A DNA stretch of 64,000 bases from Mesostigma viride (taxonomy: Eukaryota; Streptophyta; Mesostigmatophyceae; Mesostigmatales; Mesostigmataceae). The translations under genes and the position numbers were made by a program. Below the pieces are notes generated by a model. That model saw only the letters and a program-made list of their open reading frames with translations. It did not search any database and was not told where the DNA came from. The first letter of the stretch is position 1. Every line of letters begins with the position of its first letter. Location of the stretch: assembly GCA_009746045.1 (NCBI GenBank), contig RPFO01000050.1:5876277-5940276 (forward strand). Direction: 5' to 3'. Positions 53,816 through 63,889 of this stretch are shown in pieces.

Positions 53816-55485
53816 GCTGGCACCATGGTGGTGGCCAGAGTTCCATTTTACTTGGTACGCGGTAATACGGGTAGGTTTCGTATAGTGTACAATACAGCAT
53901 AATGCGCCTAGGCGTATAATACGCGTATAATTTACACGATCGTACGTGACTACAGGATTTCACATTTTTCAGGGCTGTTTCAAGTGTTTCTCATCAACCG
54001 ACATGTTTGTGACACTATACTAATGATAGTAGAATACGCATGTTGGGGCTGCCCAACATGTACAAGGTACATGATATAACAACCACCAAAGCAATTATAA
54101 GTGCATGGGGTATGGTATCCTTAGGGTCACGCTAAAACATAGCACGAATGCATGTCTGAACCAAGACACATACCATGCAAAGAGAAACTTAGTCTTGCAA
54201 TATAGGCATGTAAAACATGAGCCATTCGTGCATCATGCAGGCCTATTGTTGATATTGGCAGTGAAAGCATACCGATTCTGTCTGACCCTGCATGCCGGTC
54301 AGAAAATCGCTATACACCTCCTTTTTGACCGAGGCAAAAAAAAAAAGCCCAGGAAGTTAAACTGGGGGAGAAATCCGGTTTCTATGATGATGCTCCACAA
54401 CCATGCGAACGTCTGACTTAAAGGAGGCTTACACTAATTTGCTACCATCGAGTCAAAAGAAAAAACAGCAACGATGTCCACAACTCGGTGCACAAGTCCG
54501 GTATGCACATGCCACTGCCACACTGCATTGAGAAATCAGCATCAAATTGGCTCATATATAGCTCTCATGAAAACTGCCTTATATACAAAAATCCATAAAC
54601 TATCGTGGCAAATGGTTAGACGAGCGGCCCCATTCATATCCAGCCAAAACCTTGCCACATCAGAAACCTGGCCGCCTCGACGCATTGCAGTTGGAGGGAA
54701 AAAAAAAACATAAAAAATATACCACTATGAACCCGGTGTCAAACGGTGACACTTGGTTGTTAGCATGACATTGGTGGTGGTGGGTAAACCTTCCCTGCCA
54801 ACGAGTTACCTTCAAGCCGGCGAAGCTCTTGTGGATTCCCTATGCCCGGACGTAGCAACAGTATTACTTGAGATGCTCACTTAGGTCTCTACGCAGGAGG
54901 CAAAGGAGAAACACCCACGATATGCAACCGCAACAAAATGGCCTGGTTAGTGTGTGGAATCGTAAACCTTGAACACAGGAATGTGAGTGAGGTAACACTA
55001 TCCATCACAAGGGCGCATGGCCCCGTTGCAGGCAATATATGGATCATACAAAGAAAATAAAAGCAAACGGAAAAGTTTCTCAACAGCCAGGGACCAAGGT
55101 GAACGTAAAAAGCAAAGGTATGCTGCATTGCGCCGGTAGGAGAAAAAACAAAGCCTGAACCTGAAACATACAACGCCTTGGTTAAGCGTGAATTCATTGA
55201 TCTATGTACAGAGGACGAAGGCAAGAACGGCTTCGCTTAAAGGCATCGTCACACCTAGAAAAACACAAATAACCCGAGTGAGATGACTGAATATAGGGTC
55301 GCGTTAATTTGCAGCACCGTGTGAAGCTTACCTTGCGCTCATTTCCTGATGCTTGACATAAACGCATTTCCACTTCAGGCATCGACGCCTTTCCACTTTC
55401 TTCCAAGAATAAGAGCTGTGCGCTGCATTGCATAGGTAAGAGACAGGCAAAACCCGAACCAGATTTACGCACAATAAGTTTCTAG

Positions 55486-55622
55486 CTTTTTTGGAGTTCC
55501 TTGCCGCCAAGAGAAACATTAATTTTACATTTAAGTGTGCTGGGCTGCAGAGGTATAGCCTATACCACACCTTCAAATGAGTGCACATCATTATCAAGTT
55601 GGTTCTCGTAGCACCATGCTGG
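55486..55622 (+). repeat. Dispersed repeat, copy B
   Basis: Shares GGAGTTCCTTGCCGCCAAGA through CATCATTATCAAGTT to CACCATGCTGG with copy A at 33340-33495. It is followed after 45 bp by the (GGGT)n tract. Confidence 0.7.
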
Positions 55623-55666
55623 GGGCCCAGCATACTAGAACCAAGGTGTTGCCCCTCCTTGCAGCG

Positions 55667-55806
55667 CGGGTGGGTGGGTGGGTGGGTGGGTGGGTGGGTG
55701 GGTGGGTGGGTGGGTGGGTGGGTGGGTGGGTGGGTGGGTGGGTGGGTGGGTGGGTGGGTGGGTGGGTGGGCGGGTGGGTGGGTGGGTGGGTGGGTGGGTG
55801 GGTGGG
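55667..55806. repeat. (GGGT)n tract
   Basis: About 34 units of GGGT with one GCGGGT interruption (55770). It is the complement of the (CCCA)n tracts flanking the LTR element. Potential G-quadruplex on the plus strand. Confidence 0.95.
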
Positions 55807-56400
55807 AGCTGAAAAGAGGCCTCCCTGCACCACTTTAGGTACTGACTGCCCACCACAGCTGCATCACGCATGGCGCAGGTACAAGGTCTAGTGACGTACG
55901 TTAGAAGCTACATAGGCCTGCACTTCGGGATCACACTCAGCGCTGGCACGAAAAGGCCGGCGGGTGCAGTGCCCTCGTGACAACCGCTAGATCTAAGCTA
56001 CCTACGACAGGTCGGTTCACTCGGTCACCTTTGAGCCCGTCTGCGTGTCACATACAAAACGAGCAAAGCTCAACAAATGCACTCGTCAAGTCGATGGATG
56101 GTTTACAAAAGACAATTGAAGCTAGGCTGCGCAAAAAGCCTCTCCAAAAGTTGAAAAAATATGACCAGTCAGGCGGGCGAAAAGGCTGTTGCTCATTTCC
56201 ACCTCGTCATGAAGATTACCTCATGCCACCAATCTCTTGCGCTGTTCTTGGTGGACTGCACTTCGGCCTTGGTGGAACCAAACAGATGCTGCATTGCACA
56301 TGTATAAGAGCAGAAAAAGTCGGAACAAGACACATGCAATGCATTGGTCAAATGCATGAATAGGTTTTCAAATCCCAAAGTCATGATGGATGGCATGCTA

Positions 56401-56507
56401 GATAATGAAAAAGGGCACGGTTTAGCTGAAAATAATGGTGATAATGAAAGCTAGATAATGAGACAGGGCACGGTTTAGCTGAAAATAATGGTGATAATGA
56501 AACCCAC
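56401..56507. repeat. 53-bp direct duplication
   Basis: GATAATGAAAAAGGGCACGG with its following bases is repeated once with minor changes (56401 and 56454). Confidence 0.9.
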
Positions 56508-58019
56508 AACGTCAAAACTTGTATGAGCCAGAACGAAAAATACCTAGCCCCCTGGGTTCACACCGATTGCTCGAAAGCTTGTCCTCAGGTGTGATCCCGC
56601 TGACCGCAAGCTCGCCCCAGCACCTGCTTCGTTTTTTGTCGGGGGGGTGGCGTTGCATCGATTGATTCGACGTAACGCCTGCAAGGTGCAGTTACGGACT
56701 AAGCCAACATTGACTTGGCAGGTGCACCAGCAGATTGCTTTTCAGCACCGGCCACGTCACCTCATCTGCAAAGAGTCTCACCCTGGTTCATGTCAGTGCA
56801 CCAGGATATTGTATAAATGGAATGTTTGAGTAGGATTAGCCATCAGTCAGGCGGCACCAGAAGGAGCTGGCCATTGTGAAGTCAATGGCGGGTCCACCTG
56901 ATAAAATGTGAATTTGCTGTTGGGAACTGCCCGCGGTTGCACCGGCAGGACCTTTTGTGAGCAACGCACTACATTTCAAAAAGGTCCGCCGCCGAATCAC
57001 GTCAGTGCACAAGATGTCCCAGCTTTTTAATGCCTTCCGGGGTGGAAGATCTGCCGGCCCACGACCGGCGTGCTGTGAACGGACCGATCATTAACATCTG
57101 ATCTGACCACGTCTGCACTCATCGAGCTTGCCCGTTTACTTCCGTAACCGACAGAAAGAATGTGTGCTCCACGGCCGTACAGGGGGGAGAATACCCAAGG
57201 AGGAACCGGCCAGGCTGCCGCCCGCTGGCGCCGGGAGAGGGGAGAAGGGCTGCCAGGCGAGTGCACACACAAGGTGTACATAAGACTGGTTTCACTCTAC
57301 CTTTGGTCTCCCCGACAGCTGCGTTATCTTTTTCTTGCATTCTCAAGGTCCTACTCGATGTCATCTACATCGCCTCACCACTCTTCCGGCTGGTTTGTCT
57401 GCAACGTTTGGTCACCCTCTCTTACTCTGTGTCACTACCAGAAGCAAGTTTCTCAAATTCCCTCACATCACACACCCATTATTATTTTGTTATGGGGAGC
57501 TGCCTCCCTGGGCACCTAATTTCCTTCTCCTATTTTACTTTTATTGATTATAATTTCTACTATTACCTTATAACTATTACTACTACAAATTTGGACTATC
57601 TTCATTTCTAGTTAGTGGCGTATAACAGGTTTCACATTCCCATGCAGATGGGTGGCGGGAATGGGCATGGAGGGTTGGGGGGAAAGCATGGAAAACAAGT
57701 GGGAAAATGTGCACGCAACAGGTATAAATGATGTGAAGGTGCAGAAAATCCGGCGCATGTCGCAACCTGGTTTGCATACCGCTCCCTTCCACAATCCACC
57801 ATCGGCTGTCCTTCCTTACTCACACACTCTACCCAAGCATCTGCTAATAGCTATACAGCTACTACAATATGTACATGATAAACCTATACCTATATCTCTC
57901 TCCCATAACTCCATGTTGGTTGCCTTTTCTCCCAACCAGTGCTTCTATCCACCATCCGCTACCGACAATCCTGGCCTACCCACCTACCCTCACGCCAGCC
58001 AGCTGGTTCCTATCCTTAT

Positions 58020-58170
58020 CGCCAACCCATCCGTCTTGATGCTGCGGTTCACGCTCTCCACCCTATTTCCACTTAAGCTTCCATCCTGCTCCACCTGCCT
58101 AATTTCACGATCCACGCTCGACAATCCTAGCACACGTACCCACCCTAGGGCATCTGCTCCCACCCATACC
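58020..58170. repeat. Echo of the kinesin coiled-coil exon 3' edge
   Basis: GTCTTGATGCTGCGGTTCAC and GCTCTCCA at 58036-58063 repeat the true exon sequence at 58185-58212; further matches such as CACGATCCACGCTCGAC versus CGCGCTCCATGCTC follow in the same order. The copy lies in the DNA just beyond the exon's donor. Confidence 0.7.
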
Positions 58171-58321
58171 TCTCCACCAGGTCGGTCTTGATGCTGCGGT
58201 TCATGCTCTCCAGCTCGTTCAGCTTGGCCAGCACCAGCTTCTTCTCGGCCTCCACCGCCTTGATCTCGCGCTCCATGCTCTTGAGCCGGCTCGCCGGCTC
58301 CTCCTCACGCTGGAGCACCTC
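58170..58321 (-). CDS. Kinesin gene, coiled-coil exon
   Basis: CCCCAG|GAG acceptor at 58321 and GAGAG|GTATGG donor at 58170. It encodes REEEPASRLKSMEREIKAVE and AEKKLVLAKLNELESMNRSI, a strong heptad pattern. Phase 0 in, phase 2 out. The DNA right of it (58322-58690) is a G/A-rich minisatellite-like intron. Confidence 0.75.
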
Positions 58322-61300
58322 CTGGGGGTGGGGGGGAGGGGAAATGGGGGCCAAGGAGTGAGGGGCAAAACAAGGGGCGGGTAGAAGGAAACCGGGGGGC
58401 TGTGGGTGACGGCAGAGGACAAGCGGGAGGCGGGGGGAGTAAATGAAAGGACAGGGGGCAGGGAACAGGGGGACAGGGGGAAGTAGACAAGGAATGGGAA
58501 TTTGAAAAAAGAGAAAGGGGAGAAGGAAGCAGCGGGAGGAGGGAACGTGAACAGGAGGGTAGGGGGGACGTAACAAAAAGGATAGGGGGAAGTGGAGAGA
58601 GGGGGCAGGGAGAAAGTAAACAGGGGGATGGAAGGGAGTTAGTAGAAGGCGGTGGAAAGTGGATATCCGTGCGGGGAGGGGGGGTGAAACGGGGGACGGT
58701 TGTGACAAGTCAAGTCCACTGTACTCTTCCCTGACGTATTCAGCATGTCTTTATGCTAGCCAAAAGTAGATCGTGGTACCCACTGCTACCTACCAAATGA
58801 GAAGCTAAAAAGGCAAGCACCACTCATGCACGAACAAGGGGTCTCCTTCCTCTTAACACGTAAAAACCGCTCTCAATGCCAGTAAGGTTGCGGTTTAATG
58901 CCGCACCTCTGAGTAACCCCAACCGCACCATTTTCACACCTTCAGTTGTGCCGGTCCCTGCACTCAGCCCTGCACAGGCACCAGTCTGTTCAAGTGTCAC
59001 GCATGGCAGCATGCGTAGAGGCTATGAGCCGATTGCTCACGTACCTGCATCCACTGCTGCTGCCTGGAAATTGACGACATGACTTTCTCCTTTGCCACGA
59101 TGTCCTGCACAACCACAACAGCAGGTAGACACGTGCAACGCAAGGCAAATTTTTGAGGCAGGATGAGAGGGGGAGAGGCTCGCTGCCAAACAGCAGTTTT
59201 CAAGGAGCGCTCTCCAGATCTTGTGAGGATATGCTGCAAGAAAGAGAACACACGCGGATCAAGCTTGCAGGCCTGTAGCGACTGCCGGTTAGGCCCCAGA
59301 AAAGGAAAAACACTGCTGGAAACTTGTGAACCCTCAAACACTTAGAGCTTTGACAAATAATCATCCCCCCTGCCCCCTCCCCCCTCCGCCCTCACTCCCT
59401 GACCACCAAACACCAAATCCCAAACGCAAATCCCGACGTCAACCCAGTACCAGCCCCACCCACCTTGTCGAGCGCCGTCATGTTCGGCTTGAGCTCCGTG
59501 ACGCCGTCGTCAAAGCTCTCCCCCATCGCATCATAGTAGTTGTCATCCTCGTCCTCATGATCATCCCCAAACACACGCCGGCGCTCCTCCCCGTCCGCCT
59601 GCCCCCCCTCGGGCGTCATCTCCCCACACCAGCTGCCCCAGGCCCCCTCACCCAGCTTCTGGTTGGTGGACTTCTTGGACAACTGCAAGCCCAGATAGGG
59701 GAGTGATGCGGCCGTCCCTGGCAGGGACGCGCCCGTAGCCGCCTCGATAGCCGCCCTGTGTGTGGAGCCACGAGTGTGACCGTTCCAAAGTATTGTGATG
59801 AGAACATGACTGAACACTTAATCCATGCAAAAAGCTCATGCATTCATGCCCGGTTCACAATGCGGGCCGGCATTAAAAATATGGCCCGATGAAACGCAGC
59901 ACAGGAACAAGTCATGGATGCCTTGTTCAAGAACTGAAGGTGGGGACTGGCCAGCATTACGCCATCTGGCAGGCCAGAACAGTACGGCTTAGGAACAGAG
60001 GCACAGAAAAGATCCACTTGGATTCCACAGCGTTCCTCTTGACATGAGCCTTGAGCGTCATTTCAGCTACATAATAGTATACCAGTGCATTCTTTGATAT
60101 GGCCTTGATAACTGCCCTCCTTCCTCCATCCTTATACACGCTAGACACACTAAACACACATTACACATTAAACACATAGTTATACTACTGCAACACACTT
60201 TGCACATGCTACTATGACACGCTAACACATAGTGGTACTACTGTACCACACTTAACACATACTACTATGACACGCTAAACACATAGTGGTACTACTGCAA
60301 CACACTTAACACATGCTACTATGACACGCTAACCACATAGTGGTACTACTGTAACACACTTAACACATACTACTATGACACGCTAAACACATAGTGGTAC
60401 AACTGCAACACACTTAACACATGCTACTATGACACGCTAACCACATAGTGGTACTACTGTAACACACTTAACACATGCTGCTATGACACGCTAACCACAT
60501 AGTGGTACTACTGTAACACACTTAACACATACTACTATGACACGCTAACACATAGTGGTACTACTGTAACATACTAAACACAGAATTGTTGGCACACTAA
60601 ACACGCATACCACTATACTGCACAAAAAACATAGCAGTACCACTGAACACACTAAACACATACTACAATAGCATTATCAGTATGTACTACTTGGCACACG
60701 AAACACAGCAAGTACGCGGTCCAAACCCAACCAGCACCGCTAACACGTGATCCAATCCCCAAAGGAAAACGGTAAAACGCTAAACGAGCCCACAAAGAAA
60801 GCGCTAACACGCTAAACAAGCCAAAAGGGGAACCGCTAAAGCACAAAGCACGCCCCCTCAAAAGGAACCTCACATGGGCTCTCCCCCAATGACCGCACCT
60901 GACCCAGCGGGCGCCCCCCCCCGTGCCATACATGCACTGCGTTCCTGCTGCAGCTGCGCCACCAGCATCTGCAACCGCTCGACCTGCGCAGCGGCGTCCT
61001 CCATGACCGTGTTGAGCACTGGGCAGTTGGTGATCTCGTGTGCGCGCGTGGCGTACTTAGCGTGTTGAGCATCTCCTCAAAGTCGAAGTTGGCGGGGCTC
61101 ACGCATGCGATCATCATCTGGGCCCAGTACATGGGGGGGGGGGAGAGGGAAGACTCAGACAAGAGCACGCGCATCAGTGATTCAGCGGGGCTCACACACA
61201 CCATCATCATCTGAGGGTGAGGGGGGGGAAGAGATAAAGAAAAGGAGCCAGCAAGGTTTGTAGACCAGCAATTTTTTAGAAAAGAAGAACAAAAAAGCAT

Positions 61301-61641
61301 TTAAATCAGAACGATTTGCGCATGTGGCTCACCTATGATCATCAACTGGGAGGGCGACAGAAGAAGGGGAAGCAACACGGAATGGCATGTGGCAGGCATC
61401 AGTGACCTGCAAGATGATTGCGCGGCTCGCGCACAAAATCATGTTTGGGGGGCGAAAGGGGGAGCATGCTCAAGAGAAGGGCGCAGGAAAGGGGAAGAGA
61501 ACAGAAGAAGAAAAGGAAACTAGCAAGAAGATAGAGCAGGAATTTATTTCACCACTGGCTAGCTGGCACCACTCACCGTCCTCGAGTTCCCGCCGAGGGA
61601 GTCCTGGCGGAAGCGTGTCAGCTTGGACATTCGAAACTTTT
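58170..61641 (-). CDS. Kinesin-4-like protein, motor end and coiled coil
   Basis: Gene-level entry; visible exons in coding order: 61641-61577, 61117-60899, 59755-59464, 59104-59045, 58321-58170. The first two encode the end of a kinesin motor domain: SKLTRFRQDSLGGNSRT joins in phase 0 to MMIACVSPANFDFEEMLNTL. After a one-base frame break comes KYATRAHEITNCPVLNTVME. The stalk has an acidic region and coiled coil with TALDK-DIVAKEKVMSS, the pattern that follows the motor in kinesin-4 (chromokinesin/KIF4-like) proteins. Kinesins walk on microtubules using ATP. The first two thirds of the motor, including the ATP-binding loop, are not found upstream on this strand, so the gene is truncated, rearranged or misassembled. 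No end was found left of 58170. Confidence 0.75.
59045..59104 (-). CDS. Kinesin gene, 60-bp exon
   Basis: GTGCAG|GAC acceptor and ATGCAG|GTACGT donor; exactly 20 codons, DIVAKEKVMSSISRQQQWMQ, phase 0 on both sides. Confidence 0.75.
59464..59755 (-). CDS. Kinesin gene, acidic stalk exon
   Basis: CACACAG|G acceptor at 59755 and GACAAG|GTGGGT donor at 59464. It encodes AAIEAATGASLPGTAASLPY, then the acidic VFGDDHEDEDDNYYDAMGES and ELKPNMTALDK leading into the next exon. Confidence 0.7.
60170..60590. repeat. 54-bp tandem repeat, about seven copies
   Basis: CACATAGTGGTACTACTG recurs at 60226, 60280, 60334, about 60388, about 60442, 60496 and 60549, with partial units on both sides. It lies in the kinesin intron between 59755 and 60899. 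Confidence 0.95.
60899..61117 (-). CDS. Kinesin gene, end of motor domain
   Basis: CCCAG|ATG acceptor at 61117. It reads MMIACVSPANFDFEEMLNTL, the last strand and helix of the kinesin motor, then (after a missing base near 61058, in CTAAGTACGCC) KYATRAHEITNCPVLNTVME and a coiled-coil start AAAQVERLQMLVAQLQQERS. The donor GGTCAG|GTGCGG at 60899 follows a nine-base C run on the plus strand, and the phase to the next exon is off by one, again pointing at the homopolymer. Confidence 0.75.
61110..61350. repeat. Echo copies of the kinesin exon 5' edge
   Basis: The true acceptor and exon start (minus CCCAG|ATGATGATCGC, start 61117) recur as CTCAG|ATGATGATGGT (61210), which also keeps the following GTGAGCCCCGCT, and more weakly as CCCAG|TTGATGATCAT (61345). 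Confidence 0.75.
61577..61641 (-). CDS. Kinesin gene, SKLT-motif exon
   Basis: Ends GGGAACTCGAGGACG|GTGAGT at 61577. It reads KFRMSKLTRFRQDSLGGNSR, the switch-II-adjacent SKLTRLLQDSLGGN signature of kinesins, with Met for the usual Asp before SKLT. The 5' border (61641) is tentative. Related copies of the border sequence (ATTTATTGTTCGGAGAAGAG) lie at 61680-61760. Confidence 0.75.
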
Positions 61642-63419
61642 CTCCAAATAAAAATAAAGCATATCGGAAAACCTTCTTCGCCCTGCGCATAATAAATAGA
61701 GCACATAGGGAGCTCTTCTCCGAACAATAAATAGAGCACATCGGGAACTCTCCTCCTTAATAGTAGAGCACTTCGGGAACGACATGTTGCAGTATATGCC
61801 ATGCATGAGTAATGTGGTCAGAGTGTCCACGTATAAGGTTATTAGGATCAATGTACATGGTCAGTTTACCAACGGAAACTGCGAGCACAAAGTTGCAAAG
61901 CGCAGGCCTTGCGAAACAATCCGTGGCAAGTAAGGAAAACAATTTCCCTGCCAGAGGAGGACGTGCCAGCCTCGTAGTTGGCCTTTCCTCACTATCTCGG
62001 CAAATCTCTCGTGCCCACGGGACCCAGTGAGTGGACGGTGTCCTGCTTGAAACAGGGGTGCCGGAGGGGAAGGGGCGGCTGAAGTCTGAAATACAGCGGC
62101 AGGCAACGAACTGCCTAAAACAAGGAGGCGCGAAGGGACTAGCAGGGTGGGGCAAACATAACAGAATGGGGGGGTTTGTTGACTTCTGAGTCCATCCTGC
62201 AAGCGGTGACGCTGTGGCAGAAAGAAGTAGCCCGCAATGTGCAAAATTTACAGTCAGTCAGAACACCTACATCGTCGCACTCTGGACCTCACTCGTGCCA
62301 TGTTTAATGCACGATGTTTTATAGTCGGTGTCGAATGTGCAGCACAGACACATACGAAGCAACCCGCGCAGTCGTGTTGCTTCCCGCGGCGGCCCTAACC
62401 ATAGGATGCTTATACGCCAGCCGCAAGTTGCCGATTAGGTGGACAGAAAGGAGAATGAGGATAGCAACGTTGGGGTTCATGGCTATTGTAGGGTACGGAT
62501 CACTGGCTGAGCATTTGATGAAATTGCTAATTAAAGCACTTTCGGCACACGTTCGATACATTGCAAGCCTTCATGCCAATTATCGAAAGGCGGGGTCATA
62601 GATGTTAGGAAATAATGTTTTAAACAATAGTAAGCTATCGGCAAGCGAGAGAGTCGTCTCCTTGATAGACTCTTATTGGTCGCTGACTCGACGTCAAGGG
62701 TGACTTCTCCGTTGGCAAGAGATGCAAGATCGCAGAGGACCTACAGCCGAGTCGCCCAAAATCTTGGTGTCGCCTTGCCAGTCGAGGAGTCAAACAACGC
62801 ATTTTAAATCGATCCAGCAGCATAACCATGTCTTACTTATTATCTCCAGCCATTGTCCAGGCCTTGCAAGTTACGGCAATGGCTCAATCAGCGTCGACCA
62901 GGTGAGCAGTCGAAATTTTTGTTGTTAGCAAGCTCACAAAATGAGCAGTCGCAGCAGCCGCAATCCAAACGTTATCGTAGTGCTGGCGTTCGTGACATGC
63001 CTTTCAACAGCCGGTGGCCGCGTGTCAAAGCCGGACCTGGCTTTCGCCCAGATCTCCCCCGCACGCCCGCATGACGCGCGCCCTAATGCCACGTAAAGCC
63101 TGACGTGACGCGACCGTTCCTGGACCTGCGTAAACTGTAAAGTCCGCCATAAATGTTGCAAAAATGACTTTTGGATGTGTTGACACTTCGCTCGTCGGAT
63201 ATGCGGTAGTGTGATACGCACTAATTGTGAGCAACAGGGCAGACAACGAGAGACTTTGTCAACATTGACAACCTCATAAGGATGTTATCAACTGTTACAC
63301 GAGCCTTCTACTTGATTGTCATGGCGGTAGCAATTTCGCCTGCTCCAAATGTTTCCATGCTTGCTAAATTAGACAGCTGACCACAGAAATCGAATCAGAG
63401 AGCGCATTTTTTACTGCAA
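61642..63419. other. Spacer between the two kinesin regions
   Basis: No upstream motor exons for the minus-strand kinesin were found here. It contains the small open frame at 62314-62601 and, near 63200-63400, the probable 5' leader of the plus-strand kinesin. Confidence 0.45.
62314..62601 (+). CDS. Possible small membrane protein
   Basis: An unspliced ATG-to-TAG frame of 95 codons with two hydrophobic stretches, AVVLLPAAALTIGCLYA and IATLGFMAIVGYGSLAEHL. I do not recognise it. Codon use is less GC-biased than in the neighbouring exons, and a chance frame of this length is possible. Confidence 0.25.
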   Translation: MFYSRCRMCSTDTYEATRAVVLLPAAALTIGCLYASRKLPIRWTERRMRIATLGFMAIVGYGSLAEHLMKLLIKALSAHVRYIASLHANYRKAGS

Positions 63420-63889
63420 ATGAAACAGTCCGCACTTCCTTCAGCAGAAGCCACTGCAATGGCCGACGAAGGACCATCGGATGCTGCCGACAGTTGTAGG
63501 GTGCGGGTGTGCTTGCGAATTCGGCCCTTCAATGAGACGGAAATGATGAGCCGTTGTGCGTTGGCATTGAACTGCGTTAACTCTACGATGGTAAGCCTGG
63601 GCAGCGAACGCTACTTTGAGTTCGACAACGTCTTCGACATGACAACAACTCAGACGGAGATTCATAACTTCGTTACCGAATATGTGAAGGGTAAGTGTTT
63701 GACATAAGCTGACTGCGTGTGCACGCGAATCTTTGTCGCTAGAATTCACATGTGCCTGCAGTGCTTTGTCAAGAACTGTCGATTGCTGATTGTCTCGCGC
63801 TGAATGTTGTCTGGATACTGTTGCATGCAGGTTTCCTCGAAGGTTACAACACAACAGTTCTCGCGTACGGCCAAACCGGAAGTGGCAAG
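63420..63889 (+). CDS. Kinesin motor domain, amino-terminal exons (cut by window end)
   Basis: Exon 1 is 63420-63690 (donor GAAGG|GTAAGT); exon 2 is 63831-63889 (acceptor ATGCAG, donor GGCAAG|GTAAGG), phases agreeing. Translation starts MKQSALPSAEATAMADEG and then gives VRVCLRIRPFNETEMMSR, RYFEFDNVFDMTTTQTEI and GFLEGYNTTVLAYGQTGSGK. The last is the ATP-binding loop of kinesin, cut just before its Thr. An in-frame ATG 13 codons downstream (MADEG) could be the real start. The sequence style fits kinesin-4. The rest of the gene lies right of the window. Confidence 0.85.

Larger units (their letters stand above)
53816..58169. other. Gene-poor stretch
   Basis: No convincing gene. It has three diverged copies of a unit around GCTGCATTGC...AGAG...GAAC (near 55121, 55420, 56288), a 53-bp duplication at 56401-56507 and the (GGGT)n tract. 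Open frames at 57160-57610 lack any recognisable feature. Further carboxyl-terminal kinesin exons may be hidden at the right end. Confidence 0.4.

Noticed and set aside
60170-60590. CRISPR-like regularly spaced repeat
   Set aside because: The whole 54-bp unit is repeated with no unique spacers, and the context is a eukaryotic intron; it is a tandem minisatellite.
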